DNA from: Aestuariivita sp.
Lineage (GTDB): Bacteria; Pseudomonadota; Alphaproteobacteria; Rhodobacterales; Rhodobacteraceae
Assembly (NCBI GenBank): GCA_018401465.1
Contig: JAGYKE010000005.1
Span: 558,001-622,000, forward strand
DNA length: 64,000 bases
Reading direction: 5' to 3'
In this document: positions 24,414 through 32,618 of the stretch, piece by piece
How positions within the stretch are numbered: the first letter of the stretch is position 1
How the letters are laid out: the number at the start of each line of letters is the position of its first letter
Translations under genes and position numbers: made by a program
The notes under the pieces: generated by a model
What the model saw: only the letters and a program-made list of their open reading frames with translations
Database searches by the model: none
Told to the model about the DNA's origin: nothing

Positions 24414-25625
24414 ATGACCGACGCCTATATCTACGACGCCGTGCGCAGCCCGCGCGGCAAGGGCCGCAAGGACGGCAGCCTGCACGAGGTGACATCGCTG
24501 CGCCTGTCCGCCCAGATGCTGAACGCGATCAAGGATCGCAACAATCTTGACGGTCACGCGGTCGAGGACGTGATCTGGGGCAACGTCACCCAGGTCGGCG
24601 AACAGGGCGCCTGCCTTGCACGCTCGGCCGTGCTGGCGTCGGATCTCGATGAACGCATCCCCGGTCTAGCCATCAACCGCTTCTGCGCCTCCGGGATGGA
24701 GGCGGTCAACCTCGCCGCCAATCAGGTGCGGGGCGGCGCGGGCGACGGCTATATCGCAGGCGGGGTCGAGATGATGAGCCGCGTGCCCATGGGTTCGGAC
24801 GGCGCGGCCATCGCCGCCGACCCCTCGATCGCGATGGAGACCTATTTCGTGCCGCAGGGCATCAGCGCGGACCTTATCGCCACCAAATACGGCTTTACCC
24901 GCGATCAGGCCGATGCGCTGGCGGTGGAAAGCCAGCGCCGCGCCAAAGCGGCCTGGGACGACAACCGCTTCGCGCGCTCGGTGGTCGCGGTGAAGGACCA
25001 GAACGGTCTCACCATTCTCGATCATGACGAATACATGCGCCCGGGCACCGACATGCAGTCCCTTGGCGCGCTGAACGCGTCGTTCCAGATGATGGGCGAA
25101 CAGATGCCCGGCTTCGACAAGGTGGCGCTGCTGCGCTACCCCGAGATCGAGCGCATCAACCACATCCACCATGCCGGCAACTCGTCCGGCATCGTCGACG
25201 GATCGGCTGCCGTTCTCATCGGCAACAAGGACTTCGGCGAGAAATGGGGCCTGAAGCCCCGCGCCCGCATCCGCGCCACCGCCAAGATCGGGACCGAGCC
25301 CACGATCATGCTGACGGGCCCCGTGCCGGTGACGGAAAAGATCCTGCGCGACAGCGGCATGGCCATCGGCGACATCGACCTTTTCGAAGTGAACGAGGCT
25401 TTCGCCGCCGTCGTGCTGCGCTTCCAGCAGGCGTTCGACGTGGACCCGGACCTTGTCAACGTCAACGGTGGCTCCATCGCGATGGGTCACCCGCTGGGTG
25501 CGACCGGCGCCATCATCATCGGCACATTGCTTGATGAACTGGAGCGGTCCGACAAGGAAGTGGGGCTCGCCACGCTTTGCATCGCGTCGGGCATGGGCGC
25601 GGCAACGATTATCGAACGGGTCTGA
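24414..25625 (+). CDS. Acetyl-CoA C-acyltransferase (3-ketoacyl-CoA thiolase)
   Basis: A 403-residue thiolase, which cleaves 3-ketoacyl-CoA with CoA to give acetyl-CoA and a shortened acyl-CoA. The three catalytic positions are visible: nucleophile C91 in NRFCASGMEAV, H359 in GGSIAMGHPLGATG, and acid/base C389 in TLCIASGMGAA. Length is normal for the family. AAGGAG precedes the ATG. It sits between the GST and NTF2-like genes, and FadJ follows, so thiolase and hydratase/dehydrogenase are co-expressed, the order reversed from E. coli fadBA. The FadA/FadI-type trifunctional complex is a reasonable expectation. Confidence 0.94.
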   Translation: MTDAYIYDAVRSPRGKGRKDGSLHEVTSLRLSAQMLNAIKDRNNLDGHAVEDVIWGNVTQVGEQGACLARSAVLASDLDERIPGLAINRFCASGMEAVNLAANQVRGGAGDGYIAGGVEMMSRVPMGSDGAAIAADPSIAMETYFVPQGISADLIATKYGFTRDQADALAVESQRRAKAAWDDNRFARSVVAVKDQNGLTILDHDEYMRPGTDMQSLGALNASFQMMGEQMPGFDKVALLRYPEIERINHIHHAGNSSGIVDGSAAVLIGNKDFGEKWGLKPRARIRATAKIGTEPTIMLTGPVPVTEKILRDSGMAIGDIDLFEVNEAFAAVVLRFQQAFDVDPDLVNVNGGSIAMGHPLGATGAIIIGTLLDELERSDKEVGLATLCIASGMGAATIIERV

Positions 25626-25628
25626 ACG

Positions 25629-26105
25629 ATGCAGACTGCGCGCGACATCTATCAGTACAATCTCGACTGCGTGTCGCGCGCTCTGTTCGAGGGCGATCTG
25701 GCGACCATGCTCGATCACCTGGCCCTGCCGCACCTGATGATGACCGCTGACACCGAGGTCGTCATCGCGTCGCCGGACGAACTGCTGATCGGGATAACCG
25801 ACTACCGCGAGTACCTCGCGGCGACGGGGGTCACCGGTTACAGCCGGGTCTGCCGCCAGGCGTCTTTCGTGCCCAGCCGCAACGATCTGATCGTGGGACG
25901 GCACGATTCGGTCCTCGTGCGGAAAGGCCAGCGCGAACCCGTGCTTTACGCCAACCGCATGACTCTCATGCGGATCGAGGGGCGGTGGATGAGCGTGCAG
26001 ATCGAAATGGACGGATGCAACGCGGACAACCCCGTGATCGCCGACGACATGGCCCATGCCCAGCGACGCGACCATGACCGGAGAACAGGCGGCGACGCCA
26101 GATGA
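25629..26105 (+). CDS. NTF2/SnoaL-like small protein of unknown function
   Basis: A 158-residue protein that begins 3 bases after the thiolase stop and ends 65 bases before FadJ. The arrangement of an N-terminal helix (DIYQYNLDCVSRALFEGD), a LDHLALPHLMM segment and a strand-rich second half (ILVGRHDSVLVRKG-like, NRMTLMRIEGRWMSVQIEM) fits the cone-shaped NTF2/SnoaL fold. No catalytic residues can be assigned. Co-location with thiolase and FadJ suggests a role in acyl-CoA metabolism or in regulating it. The C-terminal tail (HAQRRDHDRRTGGDA) is basic and probably disordered. Confidence 0.7.
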   Translation: MQTARDIYQYNLDCVSRALFEGDLATMLDHLALPHLMMTADTEVVIASPDELLIGITDYREYLAATGVTGYSRVCRQASFVPSRNDLIVGRHDSVLVRKGQREPVLYANRMTLMRIEGRWMSVQIEMDGCNADNPVIADDMAHAQRRDHDRRTGGDAR

Positions 26106-26170
26106 CATCACCCGCGCCCGCCGCGCAAAGGCGGGCCTGCGCAACACGGACAAAGACGGGAAAGACGAAA

Positions 26171-28372
26171 ATGACCGATTTCACCATGACCAAGGACGCC
26201 GACGGCGTCGCCATCATCACCTGGGACGTGCCGGGCAAGTCGATGAACGTGATGTCCTTTCAGGGCATCGAGGAGCTCGATGCCGCCATCGACGCGGCGC
26301 TGGCCGACGAGACGGTGAAGGGCATCGTCATCACCAGCGGCAAGGATGGCTCGTTCGCGGGGGGGATGGACCTGAACCTTCTCGCCAAGATGAAGGAAGC
26401 CGCGGGCGACGATCCCGCCAGGGGCCTCTTCGAGGGCACGATGCGGATGCACGCCCTTCTGCGCAAGATCGAACGCGCCGGCATGGACCCCAAGACCAAC
26501 AAGGGCGGCAAGCCCGTCGCCGCCGCCCTGCCCGGCACCGCCGCGGGCATCGGGCTCGAACTGCCGCTCGCAACGCACCGCATCTTTGTCGCCGACAATC
26601 CCAAGGCCCGCATCGGCCTGCCTGAAATCCTCGTCGGCATCTTCCCTGGCGCGGGCGGCACCACGCGGCTGGTGCGCAAGCTGGGCGCGATGGGTGCTGC
26701 CCCCTTCCTGCTGGAAGGCAAGATGGTGGAACCGGCCAAGGCCAAGGCAGCGGGTATCGTGGACGAAGTCGTGGCCGATCCGCTGGCCGCCGCGCGCGAA
26801 TGGGTGCTGAATGCCAAGGACGCCGATATCGTGAAACCATGGGATGCCAAAGGCTACAAGATGCCCGGCGGCACGCCCTATCACCCGGCGGGCTTCCCGA
26901 CCTTCGTGGGCGCCTCGGCCATGGTGACGGGCAAGACCAAGGGCGCCTTCCCCGCGGCCAAGGCGCTCTTGAGCGCGGTCTATGAAGGCGCGATGGTCGA
27001 TTTCGACACGGCGCTCCGGATCGAAGCGCGCTGGTTCACATCCGTCCTCTTGAACCCGTCCTCGGGCGCGATGATCCGGTCGCTCTTCCTCAACAAGGAA
27101 GCGCTGGAAAAGGGCGCAGTGCGCCCCGATGGCATCCCCGACCAGCGCGTCAAGAAGCTGGGCGTGCTCGGCGCGGGCATGATGGGCGCGGGCATCGCGC
27201 TTGTCTCCGCGCAGGCGGGGATGGAGGTCGTTCTCATCGACCGCGATCAGGAAGCCGCCGACCGCGGCAAGGCCTATACGGAAACCTATCTCGACAAGGG
27301 GATGAAGCGCGGCAAGGGCACGGCCGAGGGCAAGCAGGCGATGCTAGACCGCATCACCGCGACGCCGGACCTTGATCACCTCAAGGGCTGCGACCTGATC
27401 ATCGAAGCCGTCTTCGAGGACCCCGCCGTGAAGGCCGAGATGACGAAAAAGGTGGAAGCGATCATCCCGGATGACTGCATCTTCGCCTCTAACACCTCGA
27501 CGCTCCCGATCAGCGATCTGGCGAAGGCCAGCGTCCGGCCCGACCAGTTCATCGGCATCCACTTCTTTTCGCCGGTGGAAAAGATGCTGCTGGTCGAGAT
27601 CATCAAGGGAGAGAAGACCGGCGACCGCGCTGTGGCCAAGGCGCTCGACTATGTGCGCCAGATCCGCAAGACGCCAATCGTCGTCAACGACGCGCGCTTC
27701 TTCTACGCCAACCGTTGCATCATCCCTTACATCAACGAAGGCGTGATGATGGCGGGCGAAGGCGTCAGCCGCGCGCTGATCGACAATGCCGCGCAGATGC
27801 TGGGCTTTCCCGTGGGGCCGATCCAGCTGGTGGATGAAACCTCGCTTGACCTCGGCGCCAAGATCGCCCGCGCGACGATGGCGGCGATGGGCAACGCCTA
27901 TCCGAAATCCATCGCCGATGACGTCACCTTCTGGATGGTGGACGAGGGGCGTCTGGGCCGGAAGGCCAAGGCGGGCTTCTTCGATTACGACGCGGCAGGC
28001 AAGCGTCTGGGCTACTGGAAGGGCTTCAACGACAAGTGGCCGCTGCTGGAAAATCAGCCTGACGTGATCGAAGTGCAGCACCGCTTGATGTTCTCGCAGG
28101 TGTTGGAGGCGGTGCGCGCGCTGGAAGCGGGGGTGCTGGAGGACATCCGCGAAGGCGACGTCGGCGCGATCCTCGGCTGGGGCTTTGCGCCGTGGTCGGG
28201 CGGGCCGTTCAGCTGGCTCGACATCGTGGGCGCGCCCTGGGCGGCCGAGAAGTGCGACGAGATGCAGGCAACATACGGCGACCGCTTCGCCTGCCCGCCG
28301 CTTCTGCGCGAGATGGCCGAGAAGGGTGAGACGTTCTATGAACGCTTCGGGCCCGAGGCGAAGGCTGCCTGA
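26171..28372 (+). CDS. fadJ: Enoyl-CoA hydratase / 3-hydroxyacyl-CoA dehydrogenase
   Basis: A 733-residue bifunctional beta-oxidation enzyme. The N-terminal crotonase domain (about 1-190) has the oxyanion-hole loop FAGGMDLN and both catalytic glutamates, in GIGLELPLATHR and IGLPEILVGIFPG. The dehydrogenase part has the NAD loop KLGVLGAGMMGAGIA at about 332-345, the SNTSTLPI strand and the catalytic HFFSPVEKM histidine. A second helical domain (KAGFFDYDAAG) closes it. It hydrates enoyl-CoA and oxidises the resulting 3-hydroxyacyl-CoA. It starts at the ATG at 26171; the upstream extension overlaps the NTF2-like gene. It is last in the operon and is followed at once by a GGGATATTT-type repeat. 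Confidence 0.94.
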   Translation: MTDFTMTKDADGVAIITWDVPGKSMNVMSFQGIEELDAAIDAALADETVKGIVITSGKDGSFAGGMDLNLLAKMKEAAGDDPARGLFEGTMRMHALLRKIERAGMDPKTNKGGKPVAAALPGTAAGIGLELPLATHRIFVADNPKARIGLPEILVGIFPGAGGTTRLVRKLGAMGAAPFLLEGKMVEPAKAKAAGIVDEVVADPLAAAREWVLNAKDADIVKPWDAKGYKMPGGTPYHPAGFPTFVGASAMVTGKTKGAFPAAKALLSAVYEGAMVDFDTALRIEARWFTSVLLNPSSGAMIRSLFLNKEALEKGAVRPDGIPDQRVKKLGVLGAGMMGAGIALVSAQAGMEVVLIDRDQEAADRGKAYTETYLDKGMKRGKGTAEGKQAMLDRITATPDLDHLKGCDLIIEAVFEDPAVKAEMTKKVEAIIPDDCIFASNTSTLPISDLAKASVRPDQFIGIHFFSPVEKMLLVEIIKGEKTGDRAVAKALDYVRQIRKTPIVVNDARFFYANRCIIPYINEGVMMAGEGVSRALIDNAAQMLGFPVGPIQLVDETSLDLGAKIARATMAAMGNAYPKSIADDVTFWMVDEGRLGRKAKAGFFDYDAAGKRLGYWKGFNDKWPLLENQPDVIEVQHRLMFSQVLEAVRALEAGVLEDIREGDVGAILGWGFAPWSGGPFSWLDIVGAPWAAEKCDEMQATYGDRFACPPLLREMAEKGETFYERFGPEAKAA

Positions 28373-28385
28373 TATGTGGCGGAGG

Positions 28386-28434
28386 CGGGGGGCCAGCCCC
28401 CCGCACCCCCCGGGATATTTGTGAACCCGAAGAA
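28386..28434. repeat. GGGATATTT-type REP-like element
   Basis: GGGGGGC-CA-GCCCCCC (28387-28402) forms a 7-bp hairpin, then GCACCCCC and the core GGGATATTT (28412-28420), ending in GAACCCGAAGAAG. It lies 13 bases after the fadJ stop and 11 bases before the amidase stop, between convergent genes, where it could end transcription from both sides. Confidence 0.7.
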
Positions 28435-28445
28435 GACCCGGGCGT

Positions 28446-29867
28446 TCAGCCCGTCATCGACCAGAGGCGGGTGCAGGCGGGCGGGATGCGCGCCTCGATC
28501 GCCGCCATGGCGTCGACGATCAGATCCTCGCGCCAGCGGCGGCCCGCGATCTGCACGCCGATGGGCTGGGGGCCTGACGGCAATTCGGCGATCCGCGTGG
28601 GCAGGTTGCCCGCCGGCAGGCCGGTATAGTTGAAGACGAAGGACCACAGCGACCGGCCCAGCGCCTCGGCCGCGCCCTCGGCCCCTTCGGCGTCGCGCCC
28701 CGCAGTGAAGAAGGGCTGCAGCAGGAAGGGCGTCAACACCAGCGGATAATCTTCCATGAAGACCGACCAGGCGCGGGCGTAGAAGCTGCGCTTGGCCATC
28801 ATCTGCAAAAGCTCGGTTCCCTGATAAGGCGGGAAGTGGCGGTAATACTCGTCGAAGACCGCATTCAGCGTGGGCGAGCCCAGCTTGCGGATATCGGGGC
28901 CCATCAGCGCCTGTACCTCGCCCATCAGTGCGCGGTAGCCCACCTCGCCCGCCTCGCGGGCCATGGGCGGTTCGACCCGTTCCACCGCATAACCCGCATC
29001 CGACAGCGCATCCGCCGCAGCGTCGAGCGCGGCGGATACATCGGGGTGCATGCCGAAGCCCAGATCGTCCTTGGTGAAGGCCACACGGATGGGGCCGTCG
29101 ATGGGCGCACCGCGCCAGGGCAGCGGGACATGGAAGGGATCGCGCGCGTCCCCGGCGATCAGCGTCGGCATCGACAGGTGCAGGTCGGCGGCGTTGCGCG
29201 CAAGCAGCCCCTGCACCGACATGGCCTGCGCCAGCATGCCGCGTTCGGCCTTCTGGCTGGGGTTCCAGGCGGGCACGCGGCCCATGCCCGGCTTCACCGT
29301 GACCGCGCCATTGGCCGAGGCCGGGAACCGCAAGCTGCCCCCGATGTCGTTGCCATGCGCCAGCGGCCCCATGCCCGCCATCACCGCCGATCCCGCCCCG
29401 CCCGACGATCCGCCCGCCGACAGGTGCCGCCCCCAGGGGTTGTGGGTGCGCCCGTACAGCGGGTTGTCGGTATCGGCGCGGAAAGAGAACTCGGGCGTGT
29501 TGGTGCGCCCGATCACCACCGCGCCCGCGGCCTTGAGGTTCGCCACCAGCGGCGCGTCATCCGGCGCGATCAGGTCGCGGAAGGCGGGCACGCCGTTCGT
29601 CGTGGCATGGCCCGCCTGGTCGACGTTCACCTTGATCGTCACCGGCACGCCATGCAGCGGGCCTTTCGGCGCATCGCTCGCGTCGAGCGCGGCGGCTTGC
29701 GCGCGCGCCTCGTCGCTCAGGCTTTCGACCACGGCGTTGAGGTCGGGGTTCACCGCCTCCATCCGGGCAAGCGCGGCCTCGACCGCCTCACTGGCGGTCA
29801 GTCGGCCGGCACGGGTGGCGGCGGCGATGTCGGTGGCACTCCATTGCCAGAGGGGGACGTCGGTCAT
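28446..29867 (-). CDS. Amidase-signature family amidase
   Basis: A 473-residue amidase of the Ser-cisSer-Lys type. K79 lies in VPVTIKVNVDQAG, the cis-serine in SAGGSSGGAGS (S155) and the nucleophile S178 in DIGGSLRFPA. It hydrolyses an amide or related C-N bond; substrates range from indoleacetamide to allophanate, and GatA-like activity is unlikely because no gatB or gatC gene lies nearby. The ATG at 29867 begins MTDVPLWQWSATDI; the longer frame overlaps the CIA30 gene. The CIA30-like gene upstream on the same strand is 64 bases away. Function beyond the family is not visible. Confidence 0.9.
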   Translation of the reverse strand: MTDVPLWQWSATDIAAATRAGRLTASEAVEAALARMEAVNPDLNAVVESLSDEARAQAAALDASDAPKGPLHGVPVTIKVNVDQAGHATTNGVPAFRDLIAPDDAPLVANLKAAGAVVIGRTNTPEFSFRADTDNPLYGRTHNPWGRHLSAGGSSGGAGSAVMAGMGPLAHGNDIGGSLRFPASANGAVTVKPGMGRVPAWNPSQKAERGMLAQAMSVQGLLARNAADLHLSMPTLIAGDARDPFHVPLPWRGAPIDGPIRVAFTKDDLGFGMHPDVSAALDAAADALSDAGYAVERVEPPMAREAGEVGYRALMGEVQALMGPDIRKLGSPTLNAVFDEYYRHFPPYQGTELLQMMAKRSFYARAWSVFMEDYPLVLTPFLLQPFFTAGRDAEGAEGAAEALGRSLWSFVFNYTGLPAGNLPTRIAELPSGPQPIGVQIAGRRWREDLIVDAMAAIEARIPPACTRLWSMTG

Positions 29868-29931
29868 GGTCTTAGGTCTCACGCTGCAGGTTCCACCCGA
29901 CCCTAACGGCACGGCGGCGCGGCGCAAGACC

Positions 29932-30453
29932 TCAGCGGATCTCGATCCGGGCGATGGCGAGGTCGGCTTCGTGATCGCGGCCATAGGCGAGAAGCCCGAT
30001 CGACCGGATGCGGTCAAGGCGCAGCGGCGGCATCCCGTCGCGCGTCGCCTCGAAGGCCGCAATGGGGATGGTGACCTGCGTCCAGTCGGCCGGCGCGGTG
30101 AAGGCGGCACGCCAGCTCAGCCAAGGCCGCGCGACATCGGTCGTGCGCAGCGCCGCGTAGTAGGTCTGGCCATCGCCGCGCACGGTCAGGATGACCTCGC
30201 GTGTGTCTTGGGGCCATGGGTCCAGATCGCGACGGACCTGAATGAAACCGCCGTTATTGTCGGTGCTGACGCTGCCCGTCAGGCGGATATTGGCGGGGTT
30301 CGACCCGACCTCTGCCTCACCCGAAGACACCCCGCCCATGACGCGGTCCGAGACGAAGCGCCAAGGCGAAGGGTCGGACAGATCGTCGATCAGCATCTGG
30401 GCATAGGCCGGAACAGGGGCAAGAAGAAGGGCGGCAAGGGCGGCACGGATCAT
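29932..30453 (-). CDS. Exported CIA30-family protein
   Basis: A 173-residue protein with a signal peptide of about 19 residues ending AYA before QMLIDDLSD. The rest matches the CIA30 beta-sandwich domain (NADH:ubiquinone oxidoreductase intermediate-associated protein 30): WRFVSDRVMGGVSSG near the N-terminus, GGFIQVRRDL and a C-terminal LDRIRSIGLLAYG. In mitochondria CIA30 helps assemble complex I, but the exported bacterial members have no settled role and may bind carbohydrate, as related jelly-roll domains do. The start at 30453 is set by the signal peptide. It lies 31 bases downstream of prpE on the same strand. Confidence 0.85.
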   Translation of the reverse strand: MIRAALAALLLAPVPAYAQMLIDDLSDPSPWRFVSDRVMGGVSSGEAEVGSNPANIRLTGSVSTDNNGGFIQVRRDLDPWPQDTREVILTVRGDGQTYYAALRTTDVARPWLSWRAAFTAPADWTQVTIPIAAFEATRDGMPPLRLDRIRSIGLLAYGRDHEADLAIARIEIR

Positions 30454-30484
30454 ATTGGTTGATCTAGCGCGCGCGCCGTCCCCG

Positions 30485-32377
30485 TCACGCCTTCGCGTAG
30501 CCGATGGTGCGCAGCGCCGCCCGGATTTCATCGAGGATCGCGGGATCGTCGATCGTCGCGGGCAGCTTGAAGTCCTGCCCGTCGGCGATCTTGACCATGG
30601 TCGCACGCAGGATCTTGCCGGACCGTGTCTTGGGCAGGCGGTCCACCACGACCGCCAGCTTGAAGGCCGCGACGGGACCGATCCGGTCGCGGACCAGCTT
30701 CACCACTTCGGCGACGATCTCGCCATGCGGGCGGTTGCAGCCCTTGTTGAGGCAGAGGAACCCCAGCGGCATCTGGCCCTTCAGATCGTCGCTCACCCCG
30801 ATCACCGCGCATTCGGCGACATCGGTATGAGAGGCCAGAACCTCCTCCATCGCGCCGGTGGACAGGCGGTGGCCCGCCACGTTGATGACGTCATCGGTGC
30901 GCGCCATGATGTAGAGGTAGCCGTCCGCGTCGATCATCCCCGCATCGCCCGTCTCGTAATAGCCGGGGAAGGTGGTGAGATAGGATTTGCGGAACCGGTC
31001 CTCGGCGTTCCAGAGGGTGGGCAGCGTGCCCGGCGGCAAGGGCAGTTTCACCGCGATGGCGCCCAGTTCACCCGGGGCCATGGGCCGCCCGCCTTCGTCG
31101 AGGATCTGCACGTCGTATCCCGGCATCGCGACGGAAGGCGAGCCGATCTTCACCGGCAGCGCCTCGATCCCCATGGGGTTCGCGGCGATGGACCAGCCGG
31201 TTTCGGTCTGCCACCAATGGTCGATCACCGGCACCTTGAGCGCGCGCTGCGCCCACTCGATCGTGTCGGGATCGGCGCGTTCGCCGGCAAGGTAGAGCGC
31301 GCGCAGCGACGACAGGTCGTAATCGGCGATCATCTCGCCCTTCGGGTCTTCGCGTTTGACCGCGCGGATGGCGGTGGGGGCGGTGAAGAAGCTTGCCACC
31401 TTGTGGTCGGCGATCACCCGCCAGAAGGTGCCCGCGTCTGGAGTGCCGACGGGCTTGCCCTCGAACACGATGGTGGTGTTGCCGTGGATGAGCGGGCCAT
31501 AGCAGATATAACTGTGGCCCACGACCCAGCCGACGTCGGACGCGGCCCAGAACACCTCGCCGGGGTTGACGCCGTAGATGTTCTTCATCGACCAGTTCAG
31601 CGCGACAAGGTGCCCGCCGGTGTGGCGCACCACGCCCTTGGGCGCGCCGGTCGTGCCCGAGGTATACAGGATGTAGGACGGATGATTGCCCGGGACGGGC
31701 ACGCAGTCGGCCGGTTCCACGCCGGACTGAAACTCGTGCCAGTCCACATCGCGGCCCGGTTCCAGATGCGCCACTTCCTGTTCGCGCTGCAAGATCACGC
31801 AAAACTCGGGCTTGTGTTTCGCGATGCCAATGGCGCCGTCCACCAGCGGCTTGTAATGCACGACGCGGCCCGGCTCGAGCCCGCAAGAGGCCGCGATGAT
31901 CGCCTTGGGCTGGCAATCGTCGATGCGCACGGCCAGTTCGTTCGCGGCGAAGCCGCCGAAGACGACCGAATGAATGGCCCCGATCCGCGCGCAGGCCAGC
32001 ATCGCCTCGAGCGCCTCGGGCACCATGGGCATGTAGATGATGACCCGGTCGCCCTGCTCGATCCCCTTGGCGCGCAGCGCGCCGGCCAGCCGCGCGACAC
32101 GGGTCTGCAGTTCGGCATAGGTGATCTTGTGGACCGTTTCCGTGATCGGGCTGTCATGGATGATGGCGATGCGCTGGCCGTGACCGGCCTCGACATGGCG
32201 GTCGACCGCATTCCAGCAGGTGTTCACCATGCCGTCGGCGAACCATTCGTACAGATCGCCGCCCTTGTCGGTGAGCGCCTTGGTGGGCGCGACGTCCCAG
32301 TCGATGGCCCGGGCGGCCTCCATCCAGAACGCTTCCGGGTCCGCCTGCCATGCGGCATAGACATCGTTGTAGGTCAT
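30485..32377 (-). CDS. prpE: Propionyl-CoA synthetase
   Basis: A 630-residue acyl-CoA ligase of the ANL superfamily. The adenylation loop is YTSGTTGAPKGVVR, the hinge and A5 regions include DHWWQTETGW, and the catalytic lysine lies near the C-terminus in KTRSGKILRATM. The N-terminal Acs-type domain (YNDVYAAWQADPEAFWMEAA) and the overall length are those of PrpE rather than of acetyl-CoA synthetase, which is longer. It activates propionate to propionyl-CoA with ATP. A very strong GAGGAGGAGG ribosome site precedes the ATG. Upstream lie paired GCAAA repeats that look like sites for a short-chain fatty-acyl regulator, consistent with control by propionyl-CoA. Confidence 0.92.
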   Translation of the reverse strand: MTYNDVYAAWQADPEAFWMEAARAIDWDVAPTKALTDKGGDLYEWFADGMVNTCWNAVDRHVEAGHGQRIAIIHDSPITETVHKITYAELQTRVARLAGALRAKGIEQGDRVIIYMPMVPEALEAMLACARIGAIHSVVFGGFAANELAVRIDDCQPKAIIAASCGLEPGRVVHYKPLVDGAIGIAKHKPEFCVILQREQEVAHLEPGRDVDWHEFQSGVEPADCVPVPGNHPSYILYTSGTTGAPKGVVRHTGGHLVALNWSMKNIYGVNPGEVFWAASDVGWVVGHSYICYGPLIHGNTTIVFEGKPVGTPDAGTFWRVIADHKVASFFTAPTAIRAVKREDPKGEMIADYDLSSLRALYLAGERADPDTIEWAQRALKVPVIDHWWQTETGWSIAANPMGIEALPVKIGSPSVAMPGYDVQILDEGGRPMAPGELGAIAVKLPLPPGTLPTLWNAEDRFRKSYLTTFPGYYETGDAGMIDADGYLYIMARTDDVINVAGHRLSTGAMEEVLASHTDVAECAVIGVSDDLKGQMPLGFLCLNKGCNRPHGEIVAEVVKLVRDRIGPVAAFKLAVVVDRLPKTRSGKILRATMVKIADGQDFKLPATIDDPAILDEIRAALRTIGYAKA

Positions 32378-32500
32378 GATCGCACCTCCTCCTCAGGCCT
32401 TGGCGACGGGGATAGGGATGCCCATGCGCGGCGGGCAAGGGTGCTGGCGCGCTCAGCGTCACAATATCGCAATTTATTTGCAGATTCAGGGAGGCAGACC

Positions 32501-32518
32501 CTGCAAATATCTGCAAAT
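32501..32518. promoter_or_regulatory. Paired GCAAA repeat upstream of prpE, site 1
   Basis: CTGCAAATATCTGCAAAT contains two GCAAA cores spaced 10 bases apart, 124-141 bases upstream of the prpE start. It resembles the TTTGCAAA-type sites described for the PccR/ScfR family of short-chain acyl-CoA regulators in Rhodobacter, though from memory the spacing there is two bases longer. Confidence 0.45.
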
Positions 32519-32558
32519 CCAGTCCGCATGACCTGATTTCGGGGAAACTTCGCCCCGC

Positions 32559-32577
32559 TTTGCAAATACCTGCAAAG
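32559..32577. promoter_or_regulatory. Paired GCAAA repeat upstream of prpE, site 2
   Basis: TTTGCAAATACCTGCAAAG has the same architecture and the same 10-base spacing as the site at 32501. The two sites are 58 bases apart, centre to centre. A looser TTTGCAG lies at 32477. The region is 41-61 bases past the stop codon of maeB, so only prpE can be the target. Confidence 0.45.
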
Positions 32578-32618
32578 CACGCGCAGCTTTCCCCGCCTTG
32601 TGCGGCGAATCGTGTGTC

